Positions 19,501 through 28,148 are shown, numbered from the stretch's first letter. The stretch: 64,000 nt of DNA from Longibaculum muris (GCF_004343035.1 NZ_SMCQ01000003.1:1-64000); one strand, 5' to 3'. The notes: generated by a model not told the origin, from the sequence alone. A program made the numbers and translations.

Positions 19501-19586
19501 GCACTTGCATCTTGAATAAGATCCTTCATTAAAATCGTACTATTTTGAAAACTATAACAACTATAGATCTGTAAATGCCCAAACAT
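16530..19586 (-). CDS. dnaE: DNA polymerase III alpha subunit DnaE
   Basis: A C-family replicative polymerase. In Firmicutes it extends RNA primers before PolC takes over. The 1018-residue protein has an N-terminal PHP domain, the palm with the catalytic aspartates in SMPDIDIDFQD (about residue 375), the fingers region and a C-terminal OB fold (VVQLQRIKNITDRKGDEM). It has no epsilon-like insertion, so it is not PolC. It heads the replication/repair operon; an extended -10 lies close upstream. Confidence 0.96.
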   Translation of the reverse strand: MFGHLQIYSCYSFQNSTILMKDLIQDASAKHMDALALTDKNNMFGALEFSKECLKHGIKPIFGLEASIMIEGEIYPFILLAKDDVGYFDLVKVCCDINLSEDKCISLKSLSLYKEHLFVISGCVEGIVERLVAKEMEDQAVKYLQLLKNEFQENYYVMLQNHHLKYQETFNERMISLAKYVKVKIICSNEVRYLKKQDALAIDLMQASLQGVTLDGKYEPVTQEKYLKTEAEMSQLFDQEIIEETKQVLDFCKATIPLSQKHLPSYPVPHNGDASQYLRSLCKVGLKKRFSHQDIPSQYIERLKYELNIIHQMGFDDYFLIVWDYVRYAKINKIQVGAGRGSAAGSLVAYVLGITNVDPIEYDLLFERFLNPERVSMPDIDIDFQDNRRDDVIHYVIDKYGQDHAAQIVTFNTYGPRVAIKDMGKVMGIPLARLEIIAKMIPTGPKNKKTITQMYQTSANFQSMINQDRLLKKIIGATSVIEHLPRNISTHAAGVILSKEPLRDVVPLINGPTSTMMSQYSKDYIEEVGLLKMDFLGLKNLTMLDYICKDIERDTHQNIVLNSIPLDNQKTYELISKADTFGVFQLESQGMRNLLRKMKPSCFDDIVAAIALFRPGPMENIPAYLKRKDHLEPVTYPLPELEPILKSTYGIMIYQEQLMQVAQKMAGFSLGKADILRKATSKKETKLMLSMKEEFIEGCLKQGYTLEKAHEVFDLIEKFANYGFNKSHSVAYGYIAYQLAYLKANYPLYFFASILSNELSSETTKLHCIQECKAYHVDILPPSVNHSHARFMVENGHIRYSLLAIKNVGYAGYKAIIEERKKGLFVDVFDFVTRMDESRVSKKMIESLIDAGALDEFGMSRATIFKNLDSIRDYGSLRNSLGIDEKPVLTIYKDQQEEKLAKEKAVLGIYLSMHPIELMKAKLGVPYVNVSSLYEYVNQHVNIVVQLQRIKNITDRKGDEMCFIEGFDETGSIDGVVFASRYKSIGMMLKKGNICLINGKVDMKDKLSFIIDKARVIE

Positions 19587-19609
19587 ACGATACCCTCCTT
19601 TATTTTACT

Positions 19610-19618
19610 ATTATACCA
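19610..19618 (-). promoter_or_regulatory. Extended -10 promoter of the dnaE operon
   Basis: TGGTATAAT (TG, one base, TATAAT) lies 24 bases upstream of the dnaE ATG, with GGAGGG between. No good -35 hexamer is seen, which is compatible with an extended -10 promoter. The remaining 200 bases upstream are AT-rich without other clear signals. Confidence 0.5.
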
Positions 19619-19790
19619 AAATTCGACCTCATAAGATACAATTATATATAGAAAACATTGAGATTAACTTTTTCATTTTATCATATTATAACATAATCAA
19701 AGCACTCTATTCCTTAACTACCAAAAAAGAAAAACTCATCCTAGAATTTTTCCTCTATTATTCTTTGTTATAATTATTTTATCACACAAA

Positions 19791-19818
19791 GTTGCATATT
19801 TCAATATATTTATGCAAC
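19791..19818 (-). terminator. Weak terminator-like inverted repeat
   Basis: GTTGCATA (19791-19798) and TATGCAAC (19811-19818) form a perfect 8-bp stem with a 12-base loop immediately after the stop of the 105-residue membrane protein gene. Only TTTG follows on the minus strand, so termination would be inefficient. Confidence 0.45.
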
Positions 19819-20136
19819 CTATAAAATACAATGAAACGAAAAAAGAATCAACATCACTGCAATATATAAACATAAAACAACATAAACAAGCTGCAACAAA
19901 TAAACCGCTTCAATACTCATAACCCACAACCTAAAAAGATATAAACCAATCAAATAAAAATGATATTGTAATTGAATAACTCTAAAAAAACGCTGATTCA
20001 AAATAATAATCAAGCTCAATAAAACCGCTATAAAATGAAAAGGAATAATCCACTTATAACAAACCAACTGTAATATCATACATATGGCACATAACAATTG
20101 TAACTTTTTAATTCGTAGTATCATCATATTTCTCAC
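19819..20136 (-). CDS. Small hydrophobic membrane protein, unknown
   Basis: A 105-residue, almost entirely hydrophobic protein, probably four membrane segments, with a basic N-terminus (RIKKLQ). It is not recognised. It follows the TSCPD gene with a 66-base gap, in the same direction, so it may be the last gene of the apbE operon. The composition could also be favoured by AT-rich DNA, but the frame is long and has a start ATG with AAGGTGAG upstream. Confidence 0.55.
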   Translation of the reverse strand: MRNMMILRIKKLQLLCAICMILQLVCYKWIIPFHFIAVLLSLIIILNQRFFRVIQLQYHFYLIGLYLFRLWVMSIEAVYLLQLVYVVLCLYIAVMLILFSFHCIL

Positions 20137-20202
20137 CTTATTCTATGATATGAGAAAAATAAAAAAATAGACAATATTAAACAAATAAAAAGTGAGTAAA
20201 AA

Positions 20203-20448
20203 TTACTCACATTCTTTCAAAGCTTTAGCTAATTGATCTGGACAAGATGTTGGTTTCGCTCCACAACGAATTCCTTCTAAACGAGCAATTGCTTCATCCT
20301 TATCCATACCTTCAATAAGTCTAGCAACTCCTTGTGTATTCCCAGAACATCCACCAATAAATCTAACTCCTCTTACTTTACCTTCACTATCAACATCAAA
20401 ATCAATGCGTGACGCACAAGTTCCTTTCGTTCTATAACTATAACTCAT
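20203..20448 (-). CDS. TSCPD-domain protein (four-cysteine TIGR03905-like family)
   Basis: An 81-residue protein containing GTCASRIDFDVD, GGCSGNTQGV, RCGAKPTSCPDQLAKAL, that is four conserved cysteines and the TSCPD motif that names the family. A related domain occurs at the C-terminus of some ribonucleotide reductases. Its function is unknown; metal or redox binding through the cysteines is plausible. It starts 12 bases after apbE and is probably co-transcribed with it. Confidence 0.88.
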   Translation of the reverse strand: MSYSYRTKGTCASRIDFDVDSEGKVRGVRFIGGCSGNTQGVARLIEGMDKDEAIARLEGIRCGAKPTSCPDQLAKALKECE

Positions 20449-20460
20449 CTCTATTCCCTC

Positions 20461-21588
20461 CTACTTCAATCTACTTTTATCAATCACATAAACACGATCA
20501 TTATCTTTGAGTCCATTAGACATTCTAATCTTACCATCCTCTAATAACCAGATAGCCTCAACTCCATCCAAAGAATTCACTAATTTCAATCCATCTTCAT
20601 AACTCATTAAGAAAACTGCTGAACTAAGAAAATCAGCCAATCCACTATCATCAGTAATAATACTTACACTTCTAAAATGAACAGCTGGAAATAAAGTCGC
20701 TGGATCAATTAAATGATGATATCTTACTCCATGAATATCTTCATAGAATCTTTGATAATCTCCACTGGTTACAATTGACTCACCTTGTACAACCAAAACA
20801 GCTTCATTTTCAGAATCAGCATCTCCTTCTTTATGAGAAAAATTCCCATTCTTAGGTGATTCAATACCAACACAGAATTCATCTTGGCATTCTTTCAAAT
20901 AGAAGTCTCCTTCTTTTGTGATTTTTCTTTTTCCATGACTAGCTACATTTCCACCACCACTTAACAAGAAATTATCAACACCACTCTTAATTAAATCCTG
21001 TTTAATCAACTCAATCGCATAACCTTTTGCTGTAGCACCTACGTCAATCGATACCAATTTATCACTAATATACACTGTTTTTGCTTTTTTATCAATCTTT
21101 ATGCTGTCAATATTTGTATGTAAATTTGCTTTTTCAAGTTCTTTTTTACTTGGTACATCACCAACTCCATTATGACTTTCAGCTCTTTCACGATAATCAT
21201 GCCAAATATCTATCACACTCCCAAAAGCAATATTGACCTTATTAGAAATCGTCTTATATCTTTCAATACTAATCGTTAATAAATCAATCAATGCTTGATC
21301 AACCTTAACCGCCTTTATTCCTGCATTATCATTAATTGTTTTCACATTATTAATATCATCATAAGAAGAATACTTATCAAAAAGACGATCATAATATTCT
21401 AATTTTTCTTTAATCATTTGACATTGACTATCAAAATCATCTTTATTCGTTGCATAACTCATATATTGTGTAATTGTATCAAAAGGTCCAGTAAAAACTT
21501 TAGAATAAAGTTGTGGTTTCTTTTGACATCCCATTAACAATAAAAAGCTTAAAACAATCATTACATTTATTAATTTCTTCAATTTCAT
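20461..21588 (-). CDS. apbE: FAD:protein FMN transferase (ApbE), lipoprotein
   Basis: Transfers FMN from FAD to a Thr or Ser of extracytoplasmic target proteins. A lipoprotein signal (basic KLKK, hydrophobic core, lipobox LLMGC) anchors it outside the membrane. ApbE features include SIDVGATAKGYAIE, LLSGGGNVASHG and HHLIDPATLFPA, with the FAD/Mg-binding residues. The ATG at 21588 was preferred to the GTG one codon upstream; the ribosome binding site is weak. A two-domain candidate substrate is encoded just upstream on the same strand, separated by a terminator. Confidence 0.92.
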   Translation of the reverse strand: MKLKKLINVMIVLSFLLLMGCQKKPQLYSKVFTGPFDTITQYMSYATNKDDFDSQCQMIKEKLEYYDRLFDKYSSYDDINNVKTINDNAGIKAVKVDQALIDLLTISIERYKTISNKVNIAFGSVIDIWHDYRERAESHNGVGDVPSKKELEKANLHTNIDSIKIDKKAKTVYISDKLVSIDVGATAKGYAIELIKQDLIKSGVDNFLLSGGGNVASHGKRKITKEGDFYLKECQDEFCVGIESPKNGNFSHKEGDADSENEAVLVVQGESIVTSGDYQRFYEDIHGVRYHHLIDPATLFPAVHFRSVSIITDDSGLADFLSSAVFLMSYEDGLKLVNSLDGVEAIWLLEDGKIRMSNGLKDNDRVYVIDKSRLK

Positions 21589-21612
21589 CACCGTTTTCTA
21601 TTATAACAACAA

Positions 21613-21643
21613 ATAAAAAAAACTGCGACATATTTTCGCAGTT
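21613..21643 (-). terminator. Terminator between the PplA-like gene and apbE
   Basis: AACTGCGA (21621-21628) and TCGCAGTT (21636-21643) form a perfect stem followed on the minus strand by at least six T residues. It lies 12 bases after the lipoprotein stop and would set apbE expression well below that of the lipoprotein. Confidence 0.88.
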
Positions 21644-21654
21644 TTTATATTTTT

Positions 21655-22620
21655 TTATTTTAAAGCACTACCAGCTTCAGCGATTGCTTCTAAGAAAGCA
21701 TCAATTGTAATAGTACATTTAGAAGCTAAATCAGTTCCAGTTTTTGGAGCTTTACCACCATGGTAATCTTCAACTTCAATTTTAGCAACTTCATCTAAAG
21801 TTTTGTTTTTGATTGAATCTTCGAATGCTTGAGCTTGTTCATACCATTCAGCACCATCTTTGATTTTACCATTCTTAGCTGAAGTTTCTTTCATACCATA
21901 TTTTTCTTTTCTTTCTGATTTAGTATCAGTTACACCTTTGAGGATTTGAGCAACATCGATTTTTGAATAAACGATTTTACCAGCATCATCAGTAGCTACT
22001 AAAGCAATAGTTGTATCTAATTGTTTTTTCTCAGCATCATTTTGCATAACTTCACCGATACCAATTTTTGCAGCATCAACAGCTTGAGCGTTCTTACCAG
22101 CTTTATCTACAGCAGCTAAGAAATCATCAATTGTAATTGTACATTTAGAAGCTAAATCAGTTCCAGTTTTTGGAGCTTTACCACCATGATAATCTTCAAC
22201 TTCAACTTTAGCAATTTGATCTAAAGTTTTATTTTTACAGAATTCTTCGAAGGCTTGAGCTTGTTCATACCATTCTCCACCATCTTTGATTTTTCCAGCT
22301 TTTGCTGAAGTTTCTTTCATTCCATATTCTTCTTTTCTTTCTTTTTTAGTTTTTGTAAGTTCACCTTTTGCATCACCAGGTGTAGATTGAGCTACGTCAA
22401 TATCAATATATTGAACTTTTCCATCTTTGTCCAATCCAATTGCAGCCATAGTTGAATTAACTTGACCTTCATCATTAATTGAACTTACAACACCTAAACC
22501 AACTTTGGCATACTTAGCAGCAGTTGTTTCTCCACCAGTAGCACCATCTTTTTTACCACATCCAACTAAAGCAGTTGCAACTAAAGCTGAAGCAGCTAAA
22601 ACTTTTACTAATTTGTTCAT
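21655..22620 (-). CDS. Two-repeat FMN-bind-like surface lipoprotein (PplA-like)
   Basis: A 321-residue lipoprotein with signal peptide and lipobox ALVGC, then two closely similar repeats (about residues 36-175 and 183-321). Each contains YGMKETSAK-GKIKDG, EWYEQAQAFE, YHGGKAPKTGTDL and ends with ASKCTITID, which occupies the place of the SGAT-type flavinylation motif of FMN-bind domains. The architecture matches Listeria PplA, an ApbE-flavinylated lipoprotein of extracellular electron transfer. ApbE being encoded next door supports flavinylation of the Thr in each repeat (inference). Partners such as Ndh2, EetA and EetB are not in this window. Confidence 0.75.
   Translation of the reverse strand: MNKLVKVLAASALVATALVGCGKKDGATGGETTAAKYAKVGLGVVSSINDEGQVNSTMAAIGLDKDGKVQYIDIDVAQSTPGDAKGELTKTKKERKEEYGMKETSAKAGKIKDGGEWYEQAQAFEEFCKNKTLDQIAKVEVEDYHGGKAPKTGTDLASKCTITIDDFLAAVDKAGKNAQAVDAAKIGIGEVMQNDAEKKQLDTTIALVATDDAGKIVYSKIDVAQILKGVTDTKSERKEKYGMKETSAKNGKIKDGAEWYEQAQAFEDSIKNKTLDEVAKIEVEDYHGGKAPKTGTDLASKCTITIDAFLEAIAEAGSALK
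21690..22336. repeat. Internal DNA repeat of the lipoprotein gene
   Basis: Two segments about 426 bases apart (for example from 21702 and from 22128) are nearly identical over long stretches, encoding the two protein repeats. The DNA-level similarity indicates recent duplication or continuing homogenisation. Confidence 0.8.
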
Positions 22621-22661
22621 AAAAAATTCTCCTTCCCTATATCTTCCTCTGAACTATCTCT

Positions 22662-22690
22662 ATTATATCTTGAAAGCGTTTATATGGCAA
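22662..22690 (-). promoter_or_regulatory. Lipoprotein promoter with CcpA-type cre site in the spacer
   Basis: TTGCCA (22690-22685), 17-base spacer and TATAAT (22667-22662) form a strong promoter. The spacer contains TGAAAGCGTTTATA (22671-22684), which matches the cre consensus TGWAANCGNTNWCA at 13 of 14 positions. Catabolite repression of the lipoprotein is therefore likely. Confidence 0.65.
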
Positions 22691-22838
22691 GATATTTTCA
22701 CCAAAAAATGCCGTCATATTCACACAATTCTCCATTTCAAATCAAGATTGTGAATTTTTTCACTGATTCTATCAACATTTTTTTAGTTCCTTAAAATTCT
22801 TTATATTTTAAAAATATTTTTATCATTTATCATCCACA

Positions 22839-22867
22839 TTAACTTTTTCACATAAGCAGAGTATAAT
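22839..22867 (+). promoter_or_regulatory. Promoter of the GH2 gene
   Basis: TTAACT (22839-22844), a 17-base spacer and TATAAT (22862-22867) lie 44 bases upstream of the GH2 ATG. The rest of the 290-base divergent intergenic region holds only AT-rich sequence and an imperfect CACAAT/ATTGTG repeat at about 22720-22751. Confidence 0.6.
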
Positions 22868-22911
22868 GAAGATAGATTTATGAATTTAAACACATAAAGG
22901 AGGTGATTATC

Positions 22912-24684
22912 ATGAATCTACTTAACGCAATAAAAACAGTTCGACTCTTTAAAAAACAAGAAGAATTAATTCCTTTAAAAACAAAATGGAGCCAACAATT
23001 AGACCCTAATCATGTTTTAGAGGACTATCCTCGTCCTCAAATGAAAAGAGATAATTATATCAATCTTAATGGTTTTTATCACTATGCAATTAACCAGCAA
23101 AAAGAAATCCCACATCTTTTTCAAGGTGAAATCCTCGTCCCCTTTTCTCCAGAAAGTCAATTGTCACAAGTTCAAAAACAATTGTTACCAGGTTATTATT
23201 TATGGTATGAGAGAGTCTTACCACCTTTAACCAAAGAAAATGGTCACTACCTTCTTCACTTTGGAGCAGTCGATCAAATTGCTGATATCTATATCAACCA
23301 TCAACATGTTTTTCATCATGTCGGAGGATATTTACCTTTTCAAATAGATATAACCAATCACTTAAATCACCAACATGATATTCTCACAATCCGTGTTACT
23401 GATGACTCTGATACTTCCTATCACGCTAAAGGAAAACAACGACTCAAACGTGGTGGCATGTACTATACTGCTCAAAGTGGAATTTGGCAAAGCGTTTGGC
23501 TTGAATGGGTAGGCGAGACATATATTGAAGATGTAAAAATCACTCCTGATTATGACCATGACCAGATTCATGTAAAAGTTATTTTAAATCATGAATATCA
23601 TCAAGATATTCAATTTCAAATCAACCAACAAGTACCCGTTTTAATGCAAGCTTCTTATAATATTATTGATGTGACATTACCTATTGAAAATAAAATATCT
23701 TGGGATGTCAATTCTCCTTATCTCTATAAGCTTTATGTATCTATTCAAGATGATAAAGTAGAATGTTATTTTGCAATGCGTTGTTTTTCAATTGAAAAAG
23801 ATGATCAACAAATTCCAAGAATTTGTTTAAACCATCAACCTATCTTTATGAATGGCGTTTTAGATCAAGGTTATTGGCCAGATGGTTTATATACTGCACC
23901 AACCGATGAAGCTTTGATATATGATATTGAAACGATGAAATCATTAGGCTTTAATATGATTCGTAAACACATCAAAATTGAACCTGCTCGATGGTATTAT
24001 CATTGTGATCGTTTAGGAATGATTGTTTGGCAAGATATGATCAATGGTGGTGAAGCTTATCATACATGGTTTGTTACTTGGATGCCTTCTTTATTAAGTT
24101 GGACAAAGAAACATATTTCTGATAAACATCTTCGATTACTGGCAAGAAAAGATGCTCATGGTCGTGAAGAATGGATCAAAGAATGTGAATTAACAATTGA
24201 ACATCTTTCACATTTTCCTTGTATCAGTACATGGGTTTTATTTAATGAAGGATGGGGACAATTTGCTACTGAGAAGATTACGCAATATGTTCGTCAACTT
24301 GACCCAACAAGGCTCATTGATTCAGCAAGTGGTTGGTTTGACCAAAAATGTGGAGATTTTAGAAGTGAACATCATTATTTTGATGAACCAAAAATCATTT
24401 CTGATCCCCGTGCATTTGTCTTATCTGAATGTGGTGGATATGCCTGCCCGATTGAAAAGCATATCAGTGTTCATCAAGTATATGGCTATCAAAACTACAC
24501 AAGTATACAAGAATTAACTCAGGCTTATGAAACTTTATATCAAAAAACCATTAACCCTCTGATTGAAAAAGGATTATGTGCCTGTGTTTATACCCAATTA
24601 AGTGATATTGAAGAAGAAGTAAATGGTTTATTAACTTATGATCGTAAAATTTGTAAAATTATTCAAAAAGAAAGGAATCACTAA
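22912..24684 (+). CDS. Glycoside hydrolase family 2 protein (beta-galactosidase/glucuronidase-like)
   Basis: A cytoplasmic 590-residue protein without a signal peptide. It has an N-terminal jelly-roll sugar-binding domain (about 30-190), a short immunoglobulin-like segment and a TIM barrel from about 290. The acid/base glutamate is in WVLFNEGWGQF and the likely nucleophile in FVLSECGGY. This is shorter than LacZ and matches the compact GH2 group; the sugar specificity is not predictable. The ATG at 22912 follows AAAGGAGGTG. Its stop overlaps the stop of the convergent MFS transporter gene. Confidence 0.87.
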   Translation: MNLLNAIKTVRLFKKQEELIPLKTKWSQQLDPNHVLEDYPRPQMKRDNYINLNGFYHYAINQQKEIPHLFQGEILVPFSPESQLSQVQKQLLPGYYLWYERVLPPLTKENGHYLLHFGAVDQIADIYINHQHVFHHVGGYLPFQIDITNHLNHQHDILTIRVTDDSDTSYHAKGKQRLKRGGMYYTAQSGIWQSVWLEWVGETYIEDVKITPDYDHDQIHVKVILNHEYHQDIQFQINQQVPVLMQASYNIIDVTLPIENKISWDVNSPYLYKLYVSIQDDKVECYFAMRCFSIEKDDQQIPRICLNHQPIFMNGVLDQGYWPDGLYTAPTDEALIYDIETMKSLGFNMIRKHIKIEPARWYYHCDRLGMIVWQDMINGGEAYHTWFVTWMPSLLSWTKKHISDKHLRLLARKDAHGREEWIKECELTIEHLSHFPCISTWVLFNEGWGQFATEKITQYVRQLDPTRLIDSASGWFDQKCGDFRSEHHYFDEPKIISDPRAFVLSECGGYACPIEKHISVHQVYGYQNYTSIQELTQAYETLYQKTINPLIEKGLCACVYTQLSDIEEEVNGLLTYDRKICKIIQKERNH

Positions 24685-25880
24685 GATTCCTTTTTCGCAT
24701 GCTGATCAACATCCTCAACACTTATAAACATACAAATTGTCCCTAATACTGAAATAATCGCACCAATCATCAAGACTTTAGAAACACCTAATGCATCTAA
24801 TAAAACCCCACCAGCTAAACTTGCAAAAACACTTGCAAGCGTCATGGCTCCAGTAACCAAAGCCTGACCTTTATTCATATCATGTTCTTCAACCAATTGA
24901 CTCACATAATAAACCGAAGCTGGGATAAATACTGCATATGCTAACATTTGCATCACTTGAGCAACATAAATCATAAACATATTTACAGCAAAATAAGTTA
25001 AAACATGTTTCACACTAAAGAATACAGCTGAAATAAGCATCATATTCTTGCAGCCAATCTTTTGTTGGAATTTTGTAAACAATGCCATTGTTGGTAATTC
25101 CAATACAGCAGCTAAGAAAATAGCATTTCCCATATCAGCACTGTTTCCATTAATATGATTTACAACTTGAATAAAGAAATTATTAATCACAGAATGATCA
25201 AAGAATAATAAAACAGTTGCCACTAATAATAACATAAAAGTTTTATATTTCTTAATAAATTGTCCCATTGATAATTGATCATGTTCAGTTTCTTTTTCTT
25301 GATGAACAATTTCATCCTTATGTCCTGGTAAAAAGAAAGTATAAACAAAGAACAATGCACAAAGTGATAATCCAACATAGAAAAATGGTAATAATTCAGG
25401 ACTAAATGCAGCCACTAAATTTCCTAAAATAAGTGACATCACAGCATAAGCAACTGAACCAATTCCTCTTGCTAAACCAAAGTTAATATGAATACCATTT
25501 TTTTCAAAAGCAAATGTTAATGAATTAATAAATGGTTGCAATGTTAACATTAAAGTAAATGCAACAATTGTTAAAACAACCATGACCATTGAAGCCCCAG
25601 TTAAAAAACATAATACTAATGATAAAGCAATAATCACAACCAAAATCAAAGAAATCAACATTCTTAAAGATAATTTAGATGTTTTATCCATATAAGAAGC
25701 GACAGCTGGTTGTCCAAAAACAGCCAAAATATTAGAAATTGCTAAAACAGTTCCTATTGTTGTATTCGTAAATCCTTTATCTAATAAAAACACAGATGCA
25801 TATCCTATCATTGAACAGCAAAGCATCCAATAAAAGCCATGAATACACGCATAACGAATATCTAAAGACTTATTTTCCAT
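24681..25880 (-). CDS. MFS transporter (LacY/nucleoside-permease-like group)
   Basis: A 399-residue permease with twelve predicted helices. The N-terminus (YACIHGFYWMLCCSMIGYASVFLLDKGF) and central loop are of the type seen in the LacY-like MFS_1 group. It is convergent with the GH2 gene, the stop codons overlapping by three bases, so co-regulation with it would need separate promoters. The substrate is unknown; an oligosaccharide is possible by analogy. Confidence 0.82.
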   Translation of the reverse strand: MENKSLDIRYACIHGFYWMLCCSMIGYASVFLLDKGFTNTTIGTVLAISNILAVFGQPAVASYMDKTSKLSLRMLISLILVVIIALSLVLCFLTGASMVMVVLTIVAFTLMLTLQPFINSLTFAFEKNGIHINFGLARGIGSVAYAVMSLILGNLVAAFSPELLPFFYVGLSLCALFFVYTFFLPGHKDEIVHQEKETEHDQLSMGQFIKKYKTFMLLLVATVLLFFDHSVINNFFIQVVNHINGNSADMGNAIFLAAVLELPTMALFTKFQQKIGCKNMMLISAVFFSVKHVLTYFAVNMFMIYVAQVMQMLAYAVFIPASVYYVSQLVEEHDMNKGQALVTGAMTLASVFASLAGGVLLDALGVSKVLMIGAIISVLGTICMFISVEDVDQHAKKES

Positions 25881-25992
25881 TCCTTTTCCTCCCTATTTCT
25901 ATTTGTATTTATCTTTCATCAACATTTGACGAATGTTCACATAAACAGTATAACACTGTTTGATATATGATTCACTTAAAATTTCAAAAAAT

Positions 25993-26016
25993 GAAAAAGA
26001 AAGACAAACTGTCCTT
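25993..26016 (-). terminator. plsC terminator
   Basis: AAAGACA (26000-26006) and TGTCCTT (26010-26016) form a 7-bp stem (one G-U on the RNA) just after the stop codon, followed on the minus strand by TCTTTTTC. Confidence 0.65.
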
Positions 26017-26017
26017 C

Positions 26018-26737
26018 TTAAAAGCGATGTTCATTTTCAGCTATACATTTTGCAATTCTCGCTTGAACATAACTTGCAACTTCGGTACTATTCATATCTT
26101 TATACTCATCATAATAAATAGGTTCTAAATAATGAATTTGTGCATCTACTGGAGCAATTGTATTGTTATCAAAGACTTTATAACAATCAATCAAAGCTAC
26201 TGGAACAATAGGTTTTTTCGCATCCATTACTGATTTAAAAGTTCCCCCTTTAAATTCAAGCATTTGATTTTGTTTTCGACATCTTGTTCCTTCAGGAAAA
26301 ATAACATAATTTCTCCCTGCACTCATTTCCTTTGTTGCATTTTTAATAATCTTCATTGAAGCTCTTAAATTACTTCTATCCATAGCAACAAATTCAATCA
26401 TCTTTAAAACATCTTTTAAAACAAAAACATCCATTAATTCTTCTTTAACAATAGCCTTAAAAGGTTTATCATGAGTTCCAAATAAAATTAAAGCATCAAA
26501 CAATCCCTGATGATTAGGAGCAATCAAATAACCTTGTTCCTTAGGTAAATTCTCTTTTCCATAACAATGAATACGTACTCTTGATTTTTCATTCACTTTA
26601 CGAATTAACTTTTGAGTAAAATCAAATCTTTCTTCAAAACTTGTTGTATCCAAATGCTTATTATAATAACGAATATTTAATAACCATCCGGGAATACGAT
26701 AAATTAAACGAAAAACTAAAAATATAATTCTTTTCAT
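26018..26737 (-). CDS. plsC: 1-acyl-sn-glycerol-3-phosphate acyltransferase
   Basis: Acylates lysophosphatidate to phosphatidate at the membrane. The 239-residue protein carries the catalytic HX4D motif in APNHQGLFDAL, the glycerol-phosphate motif FPEGTRCR and an N-terminal hydrophobic segment. Its ATG overlaps the folA stop (ATGA), so it ends the thyA-folA-plsC operon. Confidence 0.92.
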   Translation of the reverse strand: MKRIIFLVFRLIYRIPGWLLNIRYYNKHLDTTSFEERFDFTQKLIRKVNEKSRVRIHCYGKENLPKEQGYLIAPNHQGLFDALILFGTHDKPFKAIVKEELMDVFVLKDVLKMIEFVAMDRSNLRASMKIIKNATKEMSAGRNYVIFPEGTRCRKQNQMLEFKGGTFKSVMDAKKPIVPVALIDCYKVFDNNTIAPVDAQIHYLEPIYYDEYKDMNSTEVASYVQARIAKCIAENEHRF

Positions 26738-27210
26738 TTTGTACCTCGACGATAGATTTGTAAATCAAAAGTTTCATAAGGTTTTGTTTCAACCAATTCA
26801 AATCCATATTCATTAAAATCAGGAAAATAAGTTTCACCCGTATGTGACCCAGGAATTCTAGAAATCAATAACTGATCAGCTAAAGGTAAAGATTGTTTAT
26901 AAATAGATGCTCCTCCAGAAATAAATAAATCTTCATTTCTTTGTTTATATTCTTCAATGACATCTTCTAAAGATGTTCTTACTTCAACACGTTCATCATC
27001 AAAAGGTTCAAAGCTTACAACAATTGTTTTACGATTTGGTAATGGTCTACCAATTGCTTGGTATGTTGTATATCCCATTAAAATTGTTTTATTGATTGTT
27101 GTTTCTTTAAAATGTTTTAAATCTTCTTTATTGACCCAAGGCATTCCATTAGAAGAATCTTTCTTTCCAATTAATTGATCATCATCCATTGCAACTATAA
27201 TACTAATCAT
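26734..27210 (-). CDS. folA: Dihydrofolate reductase
   Basis: Reduces dihydrofolate to tetrahydrofolate with NADPH. The 158-residue protein shows ISIIVAMDDDQLIGK, the W and catalytic acid region MPWVNKEDLKHFK, and the GGASIYKQ nucleotide-binding motif. It follows thyA with a one-base overlap (TAATG), which fits its role in regenerating the folate consumed by thymidylate synthase. Confidence 0.96.
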   Translation of the reverse strand: MISIIVAMDDDQLIGKKDSSNGMPWVNKEDLKHFKETTINKTILMGYTTYQAIGRPLPNRKTIVVSFEPFDDERVEVRTSLEDVIEEYKQRNEDLFISGGASIYKQSLPLADQLLISRIPGSHTGETYFPDFNEYGFELVETKPYETFDLQIYRRGTK

Positions 27211-28097
27211 TAGACACTCACCTTTCCAACCAACTTTCCATGGCTTTGATAATTTTCTATTTTGATATCATCAATAGTAAAATCAAAAATAGATTTCACT
27301 TCAGGATTTAATTTCAATTGACATTTAGGTAAAGGTGTTCTAGAAATTTGTTCCTTCACAACATCAAAATGATCTTTATAAATATGGGCATCCCCAATCG
27401 TATGTATAAACTCTTTAGCCTCATATCCACAAACTTGTGCAAGCATTGCTGTAAACAATGCATAAGAGGCAATATTAAAAGGTACCCCTAAAAAAGTATC
27501 TGCACTTCTTTGATATAATTGACAAGATAAATATTTTTGATCATGAGAAACATAAAATTGTAAAAAAGCATGACATGGAGGTAAAGCCATTTCATCAACT
27601 TCCGCTGGATTCCATGCACAAATAATATGCCTTCTTGAAAACGGATTATTTTTTAAAGAATCAACAAGCTTAGCAACTTGATCAATACCTTCATTATTAA
27701 AATTACGCCATTGTCTCCCATAAACAGGTCCAAGTTCTCCATATTTTACAACAAAAGGATCATCAGCAGGTAATTCTTTTATTTTTGCAATAAATTCTTC
27801 CAATGTTTCTCCATGGAAATCTTCAGATTTTTTAAAAGCCTCATATGGCCATTCATTCCAAATTTTCACATTTCTATCAACCAGATACTTAATATTTGTA
27901 TCACCCTTAATGAACCATAGAAGTTCTTCAGCAATTGGTCTTAAAAACATCTTCTTCGTTGTCATTAATGGAAAACCATCTGTTAAATCATAACGTGTCT
28001 GATAGCCAAAAACACTACGTGTTCCAGTTCCTGTACGATCATCACGATCTTGTCCATGTTCTAATATATATTGACACATGTCTAAATACTGTTTCAT
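27210..28097 (-). CDS. thyA: Thymidylate synthase
   Basis: Methylates dUMP to dTMP with methylene-tetrahydrofolate. The 295-residue protein contains the catalytic cysteine in [13 protein letters not shown], the [10 protein letters not shown] segment and [18 protein letters not shown]. It is the first gene of an operon with folA and plsC. Confidence 0.97.
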   Translation of the reverse strand: MKQYLDMCQYILEHGQDRDDRTGTGTRSVFGYQTRYDLTDGFPLMTTKKMFLRPIAEELLWFIKGDTNIKYLVDRNVKIWNEWPYEAFKKSEDFHGETLEEFIAKIKELPADDPFVVKYGELGPVYGRQWRNFNNEGIDQVAKLVDSLKNNPFSRRHIICAWNPAEVDEMALPPCHAFLQFYVSHDQKYLSCQLYQRSADTFLGVPFNIASYALFTAMLAQVCGYEAKEFIHTIGDAHIYKDHFDVVKEQISRTPLPKCQLKLNPEVKSIFDFTIDDIKIENYQSHGKLVGKVSV

Positions 28098-28119
28098 TCA
28101 TTTATCACCTCTATCGCCT

Positions 28120-28148
28120 ATTATAGCGAATTCATCTTAAAAAGTCAT
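28120..28148 (-). promoter_or_regulatory. Candidate thyA promoter
   Basis: TATAAT (28125-28120) lies 22 bases upstream of the thyA ATG, with a moderate -35 hexamer ATGACT (28148-28143) at 17-base spacing. Confidence 0.45.
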
